IMG/VR virus record: IMGVR_UViG_3300042860_001207
Span: 1 to 20,167 of that record
Strand: one strand, 5' to 3'
DNA: 20,167 nt
From: a virus
Each line of letters starts with the position of its first letter. Positions within the stretch are counted from its first letter, which is position 1. Below, one piece after another: positions 1 through 8,052 of this stretch. The notes beneath the pieces are model-generated. The model was not told the origin of the DNA and did not search any database. It saw only the letters and a program-made list of their open reading frames with translations. Both the position numbers and the translations under genes were made by a program.

Positions 1-157
1 CTGAAGCCACGAACTTACCGTCACCGTCCTCACCCACAGCATTGATGTTGAAGAAGTAATCTTTGCCGTCTTTTTGGTAGTCCCAGTACCGGTCTTGCGC
101 CCCGGTGGTGTTAGCCCACATTTGGTACAGCTTGTCGAAAAACTCACGCTCATCCAT
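1..157 (-). CDS. Hypothetical acidic protein, partial (C-terminus outside window)
   Basis: An ATG at 157 opens a frame that runs off the left edge, giving 52 residues beginning MDEREFFDKLYQMWANTTGA. The visible part is charged, with an aromatic stretch YWDYQKDGKDYFF and an acidic GEDGDG segment. I do not recognise the family. A GAAAGGAA ribosome-binding site lies 9-16 bases before the start. The stoperator-like 13-mer at 152-164 overlaps the start codon. It is the next gene downstream of the cytosine methyltransferase in the leftward operon, with a gap of 24 bases. Confidence 0.75.
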   Translation of the reverse strand, partial: MDEREFFDKLYQMWANTTGAQDRYWDYQKDGKDYFFNINAVGEDGDGKFVAS

Positions 158-164
158 TGTCAAG
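152..164 (+). promoter_or_regulatory. Stoperator-like 13-mer (site 1)
   Basis: ATCCATTGTCAAG matches most positions of the window consensus GTTCAYWGTCAAA. It overlaps the start codon of the gene at 1-157. A bound repressor here could block both transcription and, in the RNA, initiation of that gene; this is inference. Confidence 0.5.
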
Positions 165-181
165 TTCCTTTCAGTAATCTG

Positions 182-1027
182 CTAGTTCAATAGTTGACGT
201 AGCGCCAATTCGGCTTGCTGCGGAACAACACCGTTGCCGCACATTTTTATTTGCTGGCCCCAAGGAATCCCCAAATTGGGATCGGTGACCCATCCTTGCG
301 GTAGCCCCATCATCCATTCGTAGAACAAGCCCGTGGGCCGGGGTCTACCATTGGCGTTGTCTTCAACAGGATGAGGGCACCGCCTTCCCAATGCTTCTTC
401 CCATTGGTTTATCGCTTCGGCGTACTCTCCCCACTGGAAGTCACCCGGTAGCCCGTCAGCCAAACCAGAGCGTTCACCAAACGAGAGAGGTCCGCTGGGT
501 TGAAGGCAATCCCCTTGTAGTCCCTCGCGGTTGTTGTTGGCAACAATGAAGAACAATCTTTCACGTCGATGAGGGGCACCGGCTTCGGAAGCACCGACAG
601 TGATCCATTGAACAGACAGCCCATCTTCGGCACAGTCCCTGAGAACGGTTGAGAATCCGCGAACAAGGTGGGCTGAGACGTTCTCAAAGAACGCGATTCT
701 GGGTCGAAGTACGCGAATGGCTTCTCGTATGTGCGGCCATAGGTGTCGCTCGTCATTTTCCCCTTTTTTCATTCCGGCGTTACTGAATGGCTGGCACGGG
801 TAGCCACCAGTTAAAATGTCCACAGGCTCAACTTCAGACCAATCAACTGCGGTGAGGTCACCTAGATTCGGCAGTTCTGGAAACCGGTGTTCCAGTAGCC
901 GTGAGGCGTACTTATCGGACTCCGAGTACCACACCATTCGACCCGTAAGCACCTTCTCAACAGCCATGTCCAATCCGCCGTACCCAGTGCATAAACTTCC
1001 TATCTTCAAGTGTCTAATCCCGTCCAA
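182..1027 (-). CDS. C5-cytosine-specific DNA methyltransferase (Dcm/M.HhaI type)
   Basis: 281 residues. It transfers a methyl group from S-adenosylmethionine to C5 of cytosine in a specific DNA site. Motif I (SLCTGYGGLDMA) lies at 11-22, motif IV PCQPFSNAG at 77-85 with catalytic Cys78, motif VI ENV at 115-117, motif VIII-like GAPHRRERLFFIVA near 150-163, and motif X GNGVVPQQAELALRQLL at the C-terminus. The gap before motif X, which holds the target-recognition domain, is short, so the enzyme is near the small end of the family. The longest frame begins with TTG three bases after the polymerase stop; an in-frame TTG at 1009, preceded by GGACGGG, is an alternative. No restriction endonuclease gene is adjacent, so it is probably an orphan enzyme protecting phage DNA from host restriction (inference). 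Confidence 0.93.
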   Translation of the reverse strand: MDGIRHLKIGSLCTGYGGLDMAVEKVLTGRMVWYSESDKYASRLLEHRFPELPNLGDLTAVDWSEVEPVDILTGGYPCQPFSNAGMKKGENDERHLWPHIREAIRVLRPRIAFFENVSAHLVRGFSTVLRDCAEDGLSVQWITVGASEAGAPHRRERLFFIVANNNREGLQGDCLQPSGPLSFGERSGLADGLPGDFQWGEYAEAINQWEEALGRRCPHPVEDNANGRPRPTGLFYEWMMGLPQGWVTDPNLGIPWGQQIKMCGNGVVPQQAELALRQLLN

Positions 1028-1030
1028 TGT

Positions 1031-2815
1031 CTAGTATTCGGAACCGTAAAGCGATCCCCAGGAACGGCCACCGACCTCCGGGTCCGTGCCGATATGCACA
1101 CCCTTAAAAGTGCAAGCCATAAGTTCACCGATCTTTCCCGCACCCCACCGCGCTTTACCGGTGGGCAGGGATGCCAGAACCTCGTCATGGATCGGCAACC
1201 TGAGGTATGGGGTGAACCCGGCATCATGTAGGCGCAGCAGACCTTGCGCTGTTATGTCACGTGACGTTGACTGCACCATGTAATTCAGTGCGGAGTACGC
1301 ACGCTCCGGGTCGACCGGCAACCGCCTACCGAAATCGGTGGTGACATACCCGTAGGTCCGTGCCTGCTTCTGAAGCGTTTGGGACAACTGCTTCACTTGC
1401 GGGTAAGACTGCTCGAACCCAGCCACCACAGCCCTCGCCGTTTCCACGGCGATCCCGCACTGCTCCGCGATGTTGCGCGGACCACTGCCGTACACGTAAG
1501 CGAAGTTCGTGGTCTTCCCAACCTTGCGGTCCACCCCAGCCGCGTCAGCGGTCAACTGGTGAAGGTCAGCACCGGTCTTGAACGCCCGCATCATTGTGCG
1601 GTCACCGGCCAGCGCAGCCAGCACACGTAACTCCTGCGCCTGGTAGTCCACCGATGCCATCACATGGCCTTCGTCAGCAACGAAGCATCGACGGATCAAC
1701 CAGTCGCCAGCCGGGAGGGTTTGCGCCGGTATCCCGGTGATCGACATCCTCGCTGTCCGTGCCCGCAGAGGGTTGATTGATGCGTGGCACCTGCCGCCCG
1801 CATCCGCACCGTTCAGGAACCCATCCACCCATGTTGTTCTCCACTTCCTAGCTTTCTTCGCCTCGTACACCGCTTCAGCGAACGGGTCACCGTCCGCGAT
1901 CAACTTCTCCAACAGTTGTTTGTCCACTTTCCTGCGGCCGGACGGTGTCCGCTCCGGGATACGCACCCCGCGCGATTCGAGAACGTCAGCGACTTGCTCT
2001 GTGCTGTTTACGTTTTCGCAACCCAACTGCTTGGCCTGCCATTCGTAAACAAGTTCAGTGTCGATCAGCTTCTCGCGTAGCTCTGTGGTGTATTCCACGT
2101 CGATCAGGAACCCTGTGCGTTCCATGTGCGCGCACACAGCCGCCAACCTGCGTTCGTAGTCGATGAGCCTCACTGACTCTTTCGGCACCAGAGGGCGCAG
2201 TTTGAACGCCAGTCTGGCAGCCAAGATGGTGTCCATCCCGGAGTACAGTTGGTAGTGCGGGTCATCGAAATCCACCACCTTCCACACTTCAGATTTCGTG
2301 GTTTTGTGTGTGCGAGCCAGGTCGGTCATCAATGTTTTGACACTGTCCGCGATGTCAGCGTCGATGTAGTGCCGAGTGAGGTTTTCCAACGATTGCCCAA
2401 TCCCGCCTTCGTCTTTCCCTCGCGGGTCCACAAGGTGCGCCAAGATGCGGGTGTCCCGCACTTTCGGCCACAGGTCTTCCATCCGCACACCGAGATGACG
2501 GTCGAACACCTGGATGTCGTAGGAGGCGTTCTGGAAGATGAGGTGGCTGGTTTGTTTCAGTGCGTCACGGACGGCTTGCCGGAACGGCTCCCCCCGCTCT
2601 ACGGGGATGACCCACGATTCGGTGGTGGTGCCGAACTGCACCACACGCAGGTTGTGGTCCTGGGAGTAAATGTTCAGGCCGGTGGTTTCGGAGTCGCACG
2701 CAAGCCAACCAGGGTTGTTGGCGACGAACTCCCGGAACCCGCCGATATCCTGTTCGTCCTCAATGACGTTGATGAGTACAGGCTCCCCATCAACACGGTG
2801 TTTATGTTCTCTCAT
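1031..2815 (-). CDS. DNA polymerase I (family A, with 3'-5' exonuclease)
   Basis: 594 residues; the replicative polymerase of this phage type. The N-terminal half is a DnaQ-like proofreading exonuclease: DSET at 41-44 (Exo I), FQNASYDIQVFD (Exo II) and YSGMDTILAARL (Exo III). The C-terminal half carries family A motifs: motif A DYQAQELRVLA, motif B around KVGKTTNFAYVYG, and motif C HDE at 543-545. Motif A has AQ in place of the usual SQI. There is no 5'-3' exonuclease domain, as in L5 gp44. The ATG at 2815 follows GGAAGGGC. A strong hairpin lies upstream at 2836-2871, and the methyltransferase follows closely downstream. Confidence 0.96.
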   Translation of the reverse strand: MREHKHRVDGEPVLINVIEDEQDIGGFREFVANNPGWLACDSETTGLNIYSQDHNLRVVQFGTTTESWVIPVERGEPFRQAVRDALKQTSHLIFQNASYDIQVFDRHLGVRMEDLWPKVRDTRILAHLVDPRGKDEGGIGQSLENLTRHYIDADIADSVKTLMTDLARTHKTTKSEVWKVVDFDDPHYQLYSGMDTILAARLAFKLRPLVPKESVRLIDYERRLAAVCAHMERTGFLIDVEYTTELREKLIDTELVYEWQAKQLGCENVNSTEQVADVLESRGVRIPERTPSGRRKVDKQLLEKLIADGDPFAEAVYEAKKARKWRTTWVDGFLNGADAGGRCHASINPLRARTARMSITGIPAQTLPAGDWLIRRCFVADEGHVMASVDYQAQELRVLAALAGDRTMMRAFKTGADLHQLTADAAGVDRKVGKTTNFAYVYGSGPRNIAEQCGIAVETARAVVAGFEQSYPQVKQLSQTLQKQARTYGYVTTDFGRRLPVDPERAYSALNYMVQSTSRDITAQGLLRLHDAGFTPYLRLPIHDEVLASLPTGKARWGAGKIGELMACTFKGVHIGTDPEVGGRSWGSLYGSEY

Positions 2816-2835
2816 CTAGCCCTTCCGGTGAAAGG

Positions 2836-2871
2836 GGAGGACGGCCCCGACCGTAGCCGGGACCGCCCTCC
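2836..2871 (-). promoter_or_regulatory. Strong hairpin in the leader of the polymerase gene
   Basis: Arms of 14 bases at 2836-2849 and 2858-2871 pair completely if two G-U pairs are allowed, with an 8-base loop. It sits between the stop at 2885 and the polymerase ribosome-binding site. In the leftward direction no T-run follows, so it looks more like an RNA-processing, stability or attenuation element than a terminator. On the plus strand a TTTTT follows the stem, but no rightward transcript is expected here. Confidence 0.55.
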
Positions 2872-2884
2872 ACCAGTTTTTGCG

Positions 2885-3331
2885 TCAGCGAATCCACACC
2901 GGTTCCGCGTCAGAACCGCGAGGCGGCATCCACGCACGCCAGGTCTTCCCGTTCTTTCCAACCCCGGTCTTGTACACCCAGTCCGGGCCAGGAGCCTCCG
3001 GGGTACCGGCAGGTGCCTCAGTAGCGGCCTGCGGCGCAGGTGCAGGCTTGGCTGGGGCTGACCCACCGAAGTGGTTGGCAGCCTTGCGTGTTGCGTCCAT
3101 CAGCTTCGCCAACTTCGCGGCGTTGTCGCCGGTCACCTGATCCAGGGCGTCATCGACATCCGTGGCGTGGATGACGATCCACGGGGAGTCGAACCCTGCA
3201 CCGCCCTTGAGTGTGAGGGTCAGCTTCCCCTCACCGGGGACCACAGCCTTCTTAGTGGGCGGCTTCTTGGGGGTCGGCTGCTCCACAACCTCGTCCACGG
3301 GTGCGTCCTCGAACGGATCGAAATCGGTCAA
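2885..3331 (-). CDS. Possible ssDNA-binding / replication accessory protein
   Basis: 148 residues. An acidic N-terminus (MTDFDPFEDAPVDEVVEQ) leads to a Lys-rich linker, then a compact domain from about 34 to 90 (KLTLTLKGGAGFDSPWIVIHA, DNAAKLAKLMDATRKAA), a Pro/Ala linker, and a short basic-aromatic tail (GKNGKTWRAWMPPRG). Its place just upstream of DNA polymerase I is where cluster A-like phages carry a protein often annotated as ssDNA-binding. I cannot confirm an OB fold by eye. The TTG start is chosen because AAAGG lies 8 bases upstream and no ATG or GTG fits. Hairpins at 3356-3424 separate it from the RNR gene. Confidence 0.75.
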   Translation of the reverse strand: MTDFDPFEDAPVDEVVEQPTPKKPPTKKAVVPGEGKLTLTLKGGAGFDSPWIVIHATDVDDALDQVTGDNAAKLAKLMDATRKAANHFGGSAPAKPAPAPQAATEAPAGTPEAPGPDWVYKTGVGKNGKTWRAWMPPRGSDAEPVWIR

Positions 3332-3355
3332 TTCACTTACCTTTCACATAAGAAA

Positions 3356-3379
3356 CGCCCACACAGGATTGTGTGGACG
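3356..3379 (-). terminator. Putative intrinsic terminator between RNR and the downstream gene
   Basis: A 10-bp stem (one G-U pair) with a 4-base loop is followed on the minus strand by TTTCTT. It lies 47 bases past the RNR stop, in the only clear gap of this operon. It may terminate partially, setting the ratio of RNR to polymerase transcript (inference). Confidence 0.55.
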
Positions 3380-3401
3380 CAGGGGTGTTCCGTTTACTGG
3401 T

Positions 3402-3424
3402 GGATTCCGGTGGCACCGGAATCC
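3402..3424 (-). promoter_or_regulatory. Perfect hairpin just after the RNR stop codon
   Basis: GGATTCCGGT and ACCGGAATCC form a perfect 10-bp stem with a 3-base loop, starting 6 bases beyond the RNR stop. No T-run follows, so it may protect the 3' end of the message or act in tandem with the hairpin at 3356-3379. Confidence 0.5.
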
Positions 3425-3430
3425 GGTCAT

Positions 3431-5458
3431 TTACCGAACAGGGCAGGAGCCGTTAGCGCACTCCTCATCGACCCCGTCAGAGATTTCCTTGCCCTGAGCG
3501 GATTCGTACTCCCACTTGTTGATCCGCTCATACGGCGACTGAGGCATCGACGCTTCCGGGAAGATCGTGGCACCCTTCAGGTGACCTGCGAATGCCCGTA
3601 GCTGATCCTCAACATGCTGAGGTTTGTACTGTTTGGGATCAACATTGGCGGTGAAACTCACAGCGTTGTCAGCCCAATACTGTTGGTACAGGCGTTGGAA
3701 TGCGAGCATCTGCTGCAACGTCAGATCGCTGGCAGCCTCCACCAAATCCTCACCGTCAGAACCGTAAATGTCCGTGACAGCCTGCACGAGTGTGTCTTTC
3801 GTCGGGAAAGACACAACCACCGTGTTGTCGGCGTACATGTCATCCTCGACTTCGAAACCCTGCGCCTCGTACTTGTCCACCATGCTCATCTGTTCCGGGT
3901 CGACCTTGGACAGCCGGACACGGCGGATGAAGTACCGGGCGAAGATCGGGTGTACACCCTCTGACACCCCGGACAGTTTGGCGATAGTCCCTGTCGGTGC
4001 GACTGTGCGTTTCTTGACCGGCACGGGGATGCGGAGGTCGTGGCACAGTTCCAGTGCGGCTGCGTCGACCGCGATGGACATCTGCCTGAGCAGAGACTTG
4101 AACGAGTCGTCCTGTGGTGCGTGGGAGTACTTCGTCCCGGTCATGGCGAGGTAGCTCGCCACACCGAAATGCCCGACACCGATACGGCGGTTACGGTCCA
4201 AAACCTCGCGGCTTTTGGGGTCACCGACCTCACTGAAGGTTGCCCGGATCAGGAACCGTGTCATCAACGTGTGTGCTTGGTACAGCCCGTAGATGTCTGC
4301 CTGCCCACGTTTGTCCACGAACCCGGCGAGGTTGACGTGGCCCAGGTTGCATGGTTCCCACGCTTCGAGCGTGATTTCCCCGCACGGGTTGGTGCATTCC
4401 ACCCCATTGGGTTCACCGACGTTCGACAGTGACGAGTCCCAGAACCCTGGTTCCCCGTTGTTCACCATGCCCTGCGAAATCGCTTTCAGTACACGGGCGG
4501 CTGTCCAGGCGTGACCCTGCTTGGCCTGATACCAGAACTCGTCATCAACCTCCACACTGATGTTCGTTGTCCAGTGCGACAGGCTTTCCTGTTTGATGTC
4601 GATGAACTTTTCGATCTGCGGGTCAGCCCAGTGCATCATTGCCATGCGTGCGGATCGCCGCACACCACCGGCAACCACACACTGTGCGATAGCGTGGTCG
4701 ATTTCCATAGCTGAGATACCGTCAAGCATTTCGAGGTCCACCGCCAACCGGTTGAACACCTGCGAAACATCAATCAGCATTTTCGCCAACGGCAAAGGGC
4801 CAGAAGCCCTACCGCCGAAGGTTTTCAGCTTGGAGCCTGCGGAGCGGACACGGGACACGTCGTACACCCGGTTGCGGTGTTCAACAATCGGGTTGTAGTG
4901 GGTGTCGATCAGATCGACTAAAGCGGCAGCCCACCCCTCGCGGGAGTCCTCAATCTTGAACGCCCCAAACCAGTCCGGGTCATACGTTTCCGACAGCAAC
5001 CCGGCAGCCTTCATGTCGTCGTAGTCCGCATGTTCCGGGTCACAAACGATTTCAACCTTCAACGCCTGCTTCACCAACGGGTACTGGGACAGATACTTGT
5101 TGCTGTAGTTGGCACCTACCCCGCCGCCCTCCATCAACCGCATGAAGGTGAACTCGAAGTGATCGGACGGGTTGGATGTCCAACCGGCCACCCAACAGTT
5201 GAACAGGTGCTGCGCGTTCTTCACACCGGATGCCCACAGGTGCCGTCCTGCTGGCAGGATTTTGAAGTCCAGCATCATGTCGATCAACTGTTGGCGTTCG
5301 TCTTCAAGCTGGTAACGCTCATCGACCAACGCGAGGTTGCCGTCGACCACCCGCTGCACCGTTTCCGGCCAGGTCTCCTTTGTGCCGTCTGGTTTGACCC
5401 GGCTGTAGGTGCGGTTGTAAACCAGTTCCCCGGTCGGACCCCAGTTAATGTCAGTCAA
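3431..5458 (-). CDS. nrdJ: Class II (adenosylcobalamin-dependent) ribonucleoside-triphosphate reductase
   Basis: 675 residues. It reduces ribonucleotides to deoxyribonucleotides for phage DNA synthesis using a radical generated from coenzyme B12. The Lactobacillus leichmannii-type (monomeric RTPR) signature is complete. The active-site cysteines are Cys88 (FNCW), Cys359 (NPCGEI, radical Cys) and Cys370 ([10 protein letters not shown]); the 11-residue spacing of the last two equals that of C408/C419 in RTPR. A C-terminal CANGSCPVR supplies the swinging redox pair (Cys667, Cys672). [19 protein letters not shown] is also typical. I chose the TTG at 5458, not the upstream ATG at 5503, because AGAGGAA lies 8 bases before it and TTGA overlaps the stop of the preceding gene. 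Its likely reductant is the NrdH-like protein at 8036-8278. Confidence 0.95.
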   Translation of the reverse strand: MTDINWGPTGELVYNRTYSRVKPDGTKETWPETVQRVVDGNLALVDERYQLEDERQQLIDMMLDFKILPAGRHLWASGVKNAQHLFNCWVAGWTSNPSDHFEFTFMRLMEGGGVGANYSNKYLSQYPLVKQALKVEIVCDPEHADYDDMKAAGLLSETYDPDWFGAFKIEDSREGWAAALVDLIDTHYNPIVEHRNRVYDVSRVRSAGSKLKTFGGRASGPLPLAKMLIDVSQVFNRLAVDLEMLDGISAMEIDHAIAQCVVAGGVRRSARMAMMHWADPQIEKFIDIKQESLSHWTTNISVEVDDEFWYQAKQGHAWTAARVLKAISQGMVNNGEPGFWDSSLSNVGEPNGVECTNPCGEITLEAWEPCNLGHVNLAGFVDKRGQADIYGLYQAHTLMTRFLIRATFSEVGDPKSREVLDRNRRIGVGHFGVASYLAMTGTKYSHAPQDDSFKSLLRQMSIAVDAAALELCHDLRIPVPVKKRTVAPTGTIAKLSGVSEGVHPIFARYFIRRVRLSKVDPEQMSMVDKYEAQGFEVEDDMYADNTVVVSFPTKDTLVQAVTDIYGSDGEDLVEAASDLTLQQMLAFQRLYQQYWADNAVSFTANVDPKQYKPQHVEDQLRAFAGHLKGATIFPEASMPQSPYERINKWEYESAQGKEISDGVDEECANGSCPVR

Positions 5459-5928
5459 TTCGTGTATTCCTCTCTGGTTAATGCGGATTGCGGGACGAAC
5501 CATGCAGGGCGGTGCCCGTGCGGGTCACGAACCCATTCGTCTTTCCGGGCTTCAAAACCCGAAATGGAACCGACCACAAGAAGTGACGGCGGCTTCCCTG
5601 TGACGAGGAAGTACCTTCTGTCTGGTGGATCGTTGTCCCGGACGATCAGTGAACCGTCCAACCTGTCCGTTGACCTGACTTCAATATCCGGTGCGATGTC
5701 AGGTTCGTTGTGGAAGGTGTTCACTGATGGTGTCCAGAACAGTCCGAGGTATTTACACACAGCCATCTCCCCACACGCACCAAGAATTTCTTGCTGTATG
5801 CGGGTGAGGTGGTCACGCCGGTATGTACTGGCGTGGTTCATGTTTGACGTTTCGGACACTGTCATTCGGATGTTCGCAACATCCACGCAGGCTTTGAACT
5901 CCCACGGAGTGAGCGTCACTACGCTCAT
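5455..5928 (-). CDS. Hypothetical protein, possible PD-(D/E)XK-like fold
   Basis: 157 residues, not firmly recognised. The middle has a helix with [13 protein letters not shown] (about 53-65) followed by [11 protein letters not shown] (about 77-87), an order (Glu-helix, then D..ExR on strands) reminiscent of restriction-endonuclease-like folds. The usual second-strand Lys is replaced by Arg, so this is a suggestion only. [20 protein letters not shown] and a [16 protein letters not shown] tail follow. The start ATG overlaps the previous stop as ATGA, with GGAG upstream; its stop overlaps the RNR start. The tight coupling suggests a role tied to nucleotide or DNA metabolism. Confidence 0.8.
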   Translation of the reverse strand: MSVVTLTPWEFKACVDVANIRMTVSETSNMNHASTYRRDHLTRIQQEILGACGEMAVCKYLGLFWTPSVNTFHNEPDIAPDIEVRSTDRLDGSLIVRDNDPPDRRYFLVTGKPPSLLVVGSISGFEARKDEWVRDPHGHRPAWFVPQSALTREEYTN

Positions 5929-6083
5929 TTCATGTACTCCCCGCCGCAGTACATAACCAAGTCCTCTAACGGCCAGTTATGAAGCAGCATCTTTTTCTGG
6001 TGGGGGAACAGTTCCGGGAACACCTCTCCCCGATACATTTCCGACCTACCCATCCGGTTGAAAATCTGATCCATGATGTTCAC
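5925..6083 (-). CDS. Small hypothetical protein (52 aa)
   Basis: Between the sigma-like gene and the 157-aa gene lies a fully open frame that includes the string MDQIFNRMGRSEMYRGEVF and ends GGEYMK. The GTG at 6083 overlaps the previous stop as GTGA and has AAGGAAC about 7 bases upstream; an ATG at 6074 would give 49 residues. Its own stop overlaps the next ATG. It is acidic-aromatic with no recognised motif. The double overlap is the main support for it being real. Confidence 0.65.
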   Translation of the reverse strand: MNIMDQIFNRMGRSEMYRGEVFPELFPHQKKMLLHNWPLEDLVMYCGGEYMK

Positions 6084-6880
6084 CCGAAAAGTTCCTTACG
6101 TTTCGTTTCCACGAACGGTTCGATCAGTTCCGGGTAGTTCCTCAGCAGCCGTGCTGTTGTCCCGGTGGCCCGATACTTGACACCGTTACCCAGGTCGAAG
6201 ACGGGTTCAGCGGCTGCACCTTCGTCTATCTGCAACCACCGTGTCCGTTCGAGGTATTGGTCACGGACGTGCGGGTTTTCGATGAGCGCGATGGCTGTGC
6301 CGCCTGTCGGGTCGGAGTGGACACCTTTCTGTTTCCGGGTGTGTGGGAACACCACGTTGCGGCTGCCTACCCCTTTGACTGGTGCGGTGATGTAGCTGAC
6401 GTTCACTTCGTCAGCTAGGGACCGGATCGCACGCGACAGCAGCATCCCCTGCGCGGCTCCGACAGGAACGTCACCGTCTTGGTATCTGCACCGAATAGCT
6501 TCTGCTTGCTTCGGGTTCCGTTTATCCAGAGCTTCCAGAGCGGTGGGGAGAATGCCTGACAGGTACTTGTTGGTTGACCGGCCAAGGAGGGCATCTTTGA
6601 TAGCGTCAACGGAATACAAGTTCCGGCCACGGAAGTTGTCTGTGTCCAGGGTTTGTCTCGCCAATTTCTGCAAGGCAACCTTGTAAACCATTTTCTGAGC
6701 CGAACTGACCGGGTTATCCAGTTTCTCCTGAGTCGCGGCGCTCTCCAGATACCAAACCCACAGTTCCTGAACCAGATCGTCCAGGGCTTCCTTCTGCCGA
6801 TCCCACTGGCTGCCATACCATTCCGCCAACGCACTCGACGCGGACCGCCGAAACAGTTTGTTCAGTTCAGTTGTGTTCAA
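6080..6880 (-). CDS. Sigma-factor-like DNA-binding protein
   Basis: 266 residues. The N-terminal 70 residues resemble sigma region 2: a helix with QKEALDDLVQELWVWYLES, then SSAQKMVYKVALQKLARQ. A central part (EALDKRNPKQAEAIRCRYQDGDVPVGAAQGMLLSRAIRSLADEV) resembles region 4 of extracytoplasmic-function sigma factors, where the last helix would read the -35 box. The C-terminal third (from about 165) is extra and unrecognised. It may be a phage sigma or a sigma-derived regulator; the match is by eye and imperfect. The TTG start has GGGAGG 6 bases upstream. It lies one base after the metallophosphoesterase stop and overlaps the next gene. Confidence 0.55.
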   Translation of the reverse strand: MNTTELNKLFRRSASSALAEWYGSQWDRQKEALDDLVQELWVWYLESAATQEKLDNPVSSAQKMVYKVALQKLARQTLDTDNFRGRNLYSVDAIKDALLGRSTNKYLSGILPTALEALDKRNPKQAEAIRCRYQDGDVPVGAAQGMLLSRAIRSLADEVNVSYITAPVKGVGSRNVVFPHTRKQKGVHSDPTGGTAIALIENPHVRDQYLERTRWLQIDEGAAAEPVFDLGNGVKYRATGTTARLLRNYPELIEPFVETKRKELFG

Positions 6881-6881
6881 G

Positions 6882-7649
6882 TCAGACCTCCCATGTTTGA
6901 CCGTCGACCGTGAATCGGCCCTTGCTGATGAAGATCGGTTCCGGTTTGACGTACTGCCCGTCCACAGTCAACATTCCGAACCCCTGCTGCCAGTTACCAG
7001 CAGCACCCTTCAGGTAGTGCGCTTTCTTCATGTCCATCAGGTTCCCGACTTCGAACCCGTGAAAGGTTTTTGTGACCTTGCTGTCGAACCCAAACGAGTG
7101 CGATGTCAACCCCATCCGGTGGGTGTGCCCCATAACTACGGAGGTTTGGAACTTGGTGGCCGCACCCAGAGCGGTGTGTCCGGCGAACCGGGACAGTGAG
7201 ATACCACCTTTGTGCCCGTGGGTGGTCAGCCAGCCTGGAGCTACTTTGTGGAAATCCGGTAGCAGTTCCACACCGAACCCGTTGAAGTCCAGCAATGTGT
7301 CGATGTCAAACGCACCGGACTCCGCTAGTGCGGGTGCGTATTTCGACAGGTAGGTGCGTGGCCGTTCGTCATGGTTCCCTTCGTGGAACCGCAACGGGCC
7401 GCCGTACACCTTCCGTAAGGGTTCGAGCAGCCTGCGTTTGGCATCCTCAGCGTCTTTGAACACTGACCCTTCGAACTCCCCGGCTGTGCCTTTGTTCCAC
7501 CGGGACGGCTGCGGGAAGTCCATGACATCCCCGATATGGATGACTTCGTCTGGCCGGTAGTCCCCTATGAACTGGATGAGTGCTCTGAGTGCGCGCCGGT
7601 CATCGTAGGGAAGTTGGGTGTCTGATATCACCACAATGCGTTTGGTCAC
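6882..7649 (-). CDS. Calcineurin-like metallophosphoesterase
   Basis: 255 residues. It is a two-metal phosphoesterase whose substrate (nucleotide, nucleic acid end or phosphoprotein) cannot be told from sequence. The metal-binding series is D10-T-Q12, GD at 40-41, GNHD at 91-94, a THGH segment, and GHTH near the C-terminus. The first motif is DTQ instead of the common DxH, a substitution known in some members. L5-like phages carry such a gene between RNR and primase. The GTG start overlaps the preceding stop as GTGA, and GAGAGAG provides a modest ribosome-binding site. Confidence 0.9.
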   Translation of the reverse strand: MTKRIVVISDTQLPYDDRRALRALIQFIGDYRPDEVIHIGDVMDFPQPSRWNKGTAGEFEGSVFKDAEDAKRRLLEPLRKVYGGPLRFHEGNHDERPRTYLSKYAPALAESGAFDIDTLLDFNGFGVELLPDFHKVAPGWLTTHGHKGGISLSRFAGHTALGAATKFQTSVVMGHTHRMGLTSHSFGFDSKVTKTFHGFEVGNLMDMKKAHYLKGAAGNWQQGFGMLTVDGQYVKPEPIFISKGRFTVDGQTWEV

Positions 7650-7843
7650 ATGACTCTCTCAATCTCACGGTTCAGGTAGTACCGCGCTTTCATCAAGTCC
7701 TCCAACGGGTTAGGCGATTTCCGCCCAGCCCTGGCGACGTATTTGACTACGTTGCCCAGGCAGAAGTTCAGGTTCTCTGTGAGGTCGATGACCTGGAACC
7801 CGTTGGGGAGTTGGTAGTGGTCCGGGTTGATCGGGTCACTCAT
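7646..7843 (-). CDS. DUF3310 family protein (65 aa)
   Basis: The domain fills the protein: MSDPINPDHYQLPNG at the N-terminus, IDLTENLNFCLGNVVKYVARAGRK in the middle, then EDLMKARYYLNREIERV. These are the hallmarks of DUF3310, a small phage family related to nucleotide kinase-like annotations but of unknown biochemical role. I chose the ATG at 7843 instead of the longer frame from 7921 because the domain begins there and GAGGCGG lies 6 bases upstream. It overlaps both neighbours (ATGAGTGA upstream, GTGA downstream). Confidence 0.88.
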   Translation of the reverse strand: MSDPINPDHYQLPNGFQVIDLTENLNFCLGNVVKYVARAGRKSPNPLEDLMKARYYLNREIERVM

Positions 7844-7958
7844 CTTCAACCGCCTCGTATTCCATACGCTTTTCGAGGTCGGTGAACAAAGCCATGATGA
7901 CCTTGGTGAACTCCTGCCCATCTTTGGCGTTGTCTAGCCGGTAACCGAAATCACCCAT
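7836..7958 (-). CDS. Small hypothetical protein (40 aa)
   Basis: ATG at 7958 with an excellent AGGAGGAAGACA leader opens a 40-residue frame (MGDFGYRLDNAKDGQEFTKV then a helical, acidic tail MEYEAVEDE). It overlaps the previous stop by 8 bases (ATGGGTGA) and the DUF3310 start by 8 bases (ATGAGTGA). It is predicted helical and acidic, with no known family. The start signal and nested overlaps make it convincing despite its size. Confidence 0.7.
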   Translation of the reverse strand: MGDFGYRLDNAKDGQEFTKVIMALFTDLEKRMEYEAVEDE

Positions 7959-8052
7959 TGTCTTCCTCCTCGTCTACCCACACGTAGTCATGTATCCGCT
8001 CAACCCATTTGGGGAACTCCATCCCCACGGAGAAGTTAAATTCGAAACGCAT
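7951..8052 (-). CDS. Small acidic hypothetical protein (33 aa)
   Basis: ATG at 8052 with AAGGAAAT upstream gives MRFEFNFSVGMEFPKWVERI followed by a strongly acidic tail (VWVDEEEDNG). Its 5' end overlaps the last 17 bases of the NrdH-like gene in another frame, and its tail encodes the ribosome-binding site of the next gene. Function unknown. Confidence 0.6.
   Translation of the reverse strand: MRFEFNFSVGMEFPKWVERIHDYVWVDEEEDNG

Noticed and set aside
2249-3061. 270-codon plus-strand frame
   Set aside because: Antisense to DNA polymerase I and the 148-aa gene; no recognisable domain.
5030-5956. 308-codon plus-strand frame
   Set aside because: Antisense to RNR and the 157-aa gene, both well supported.
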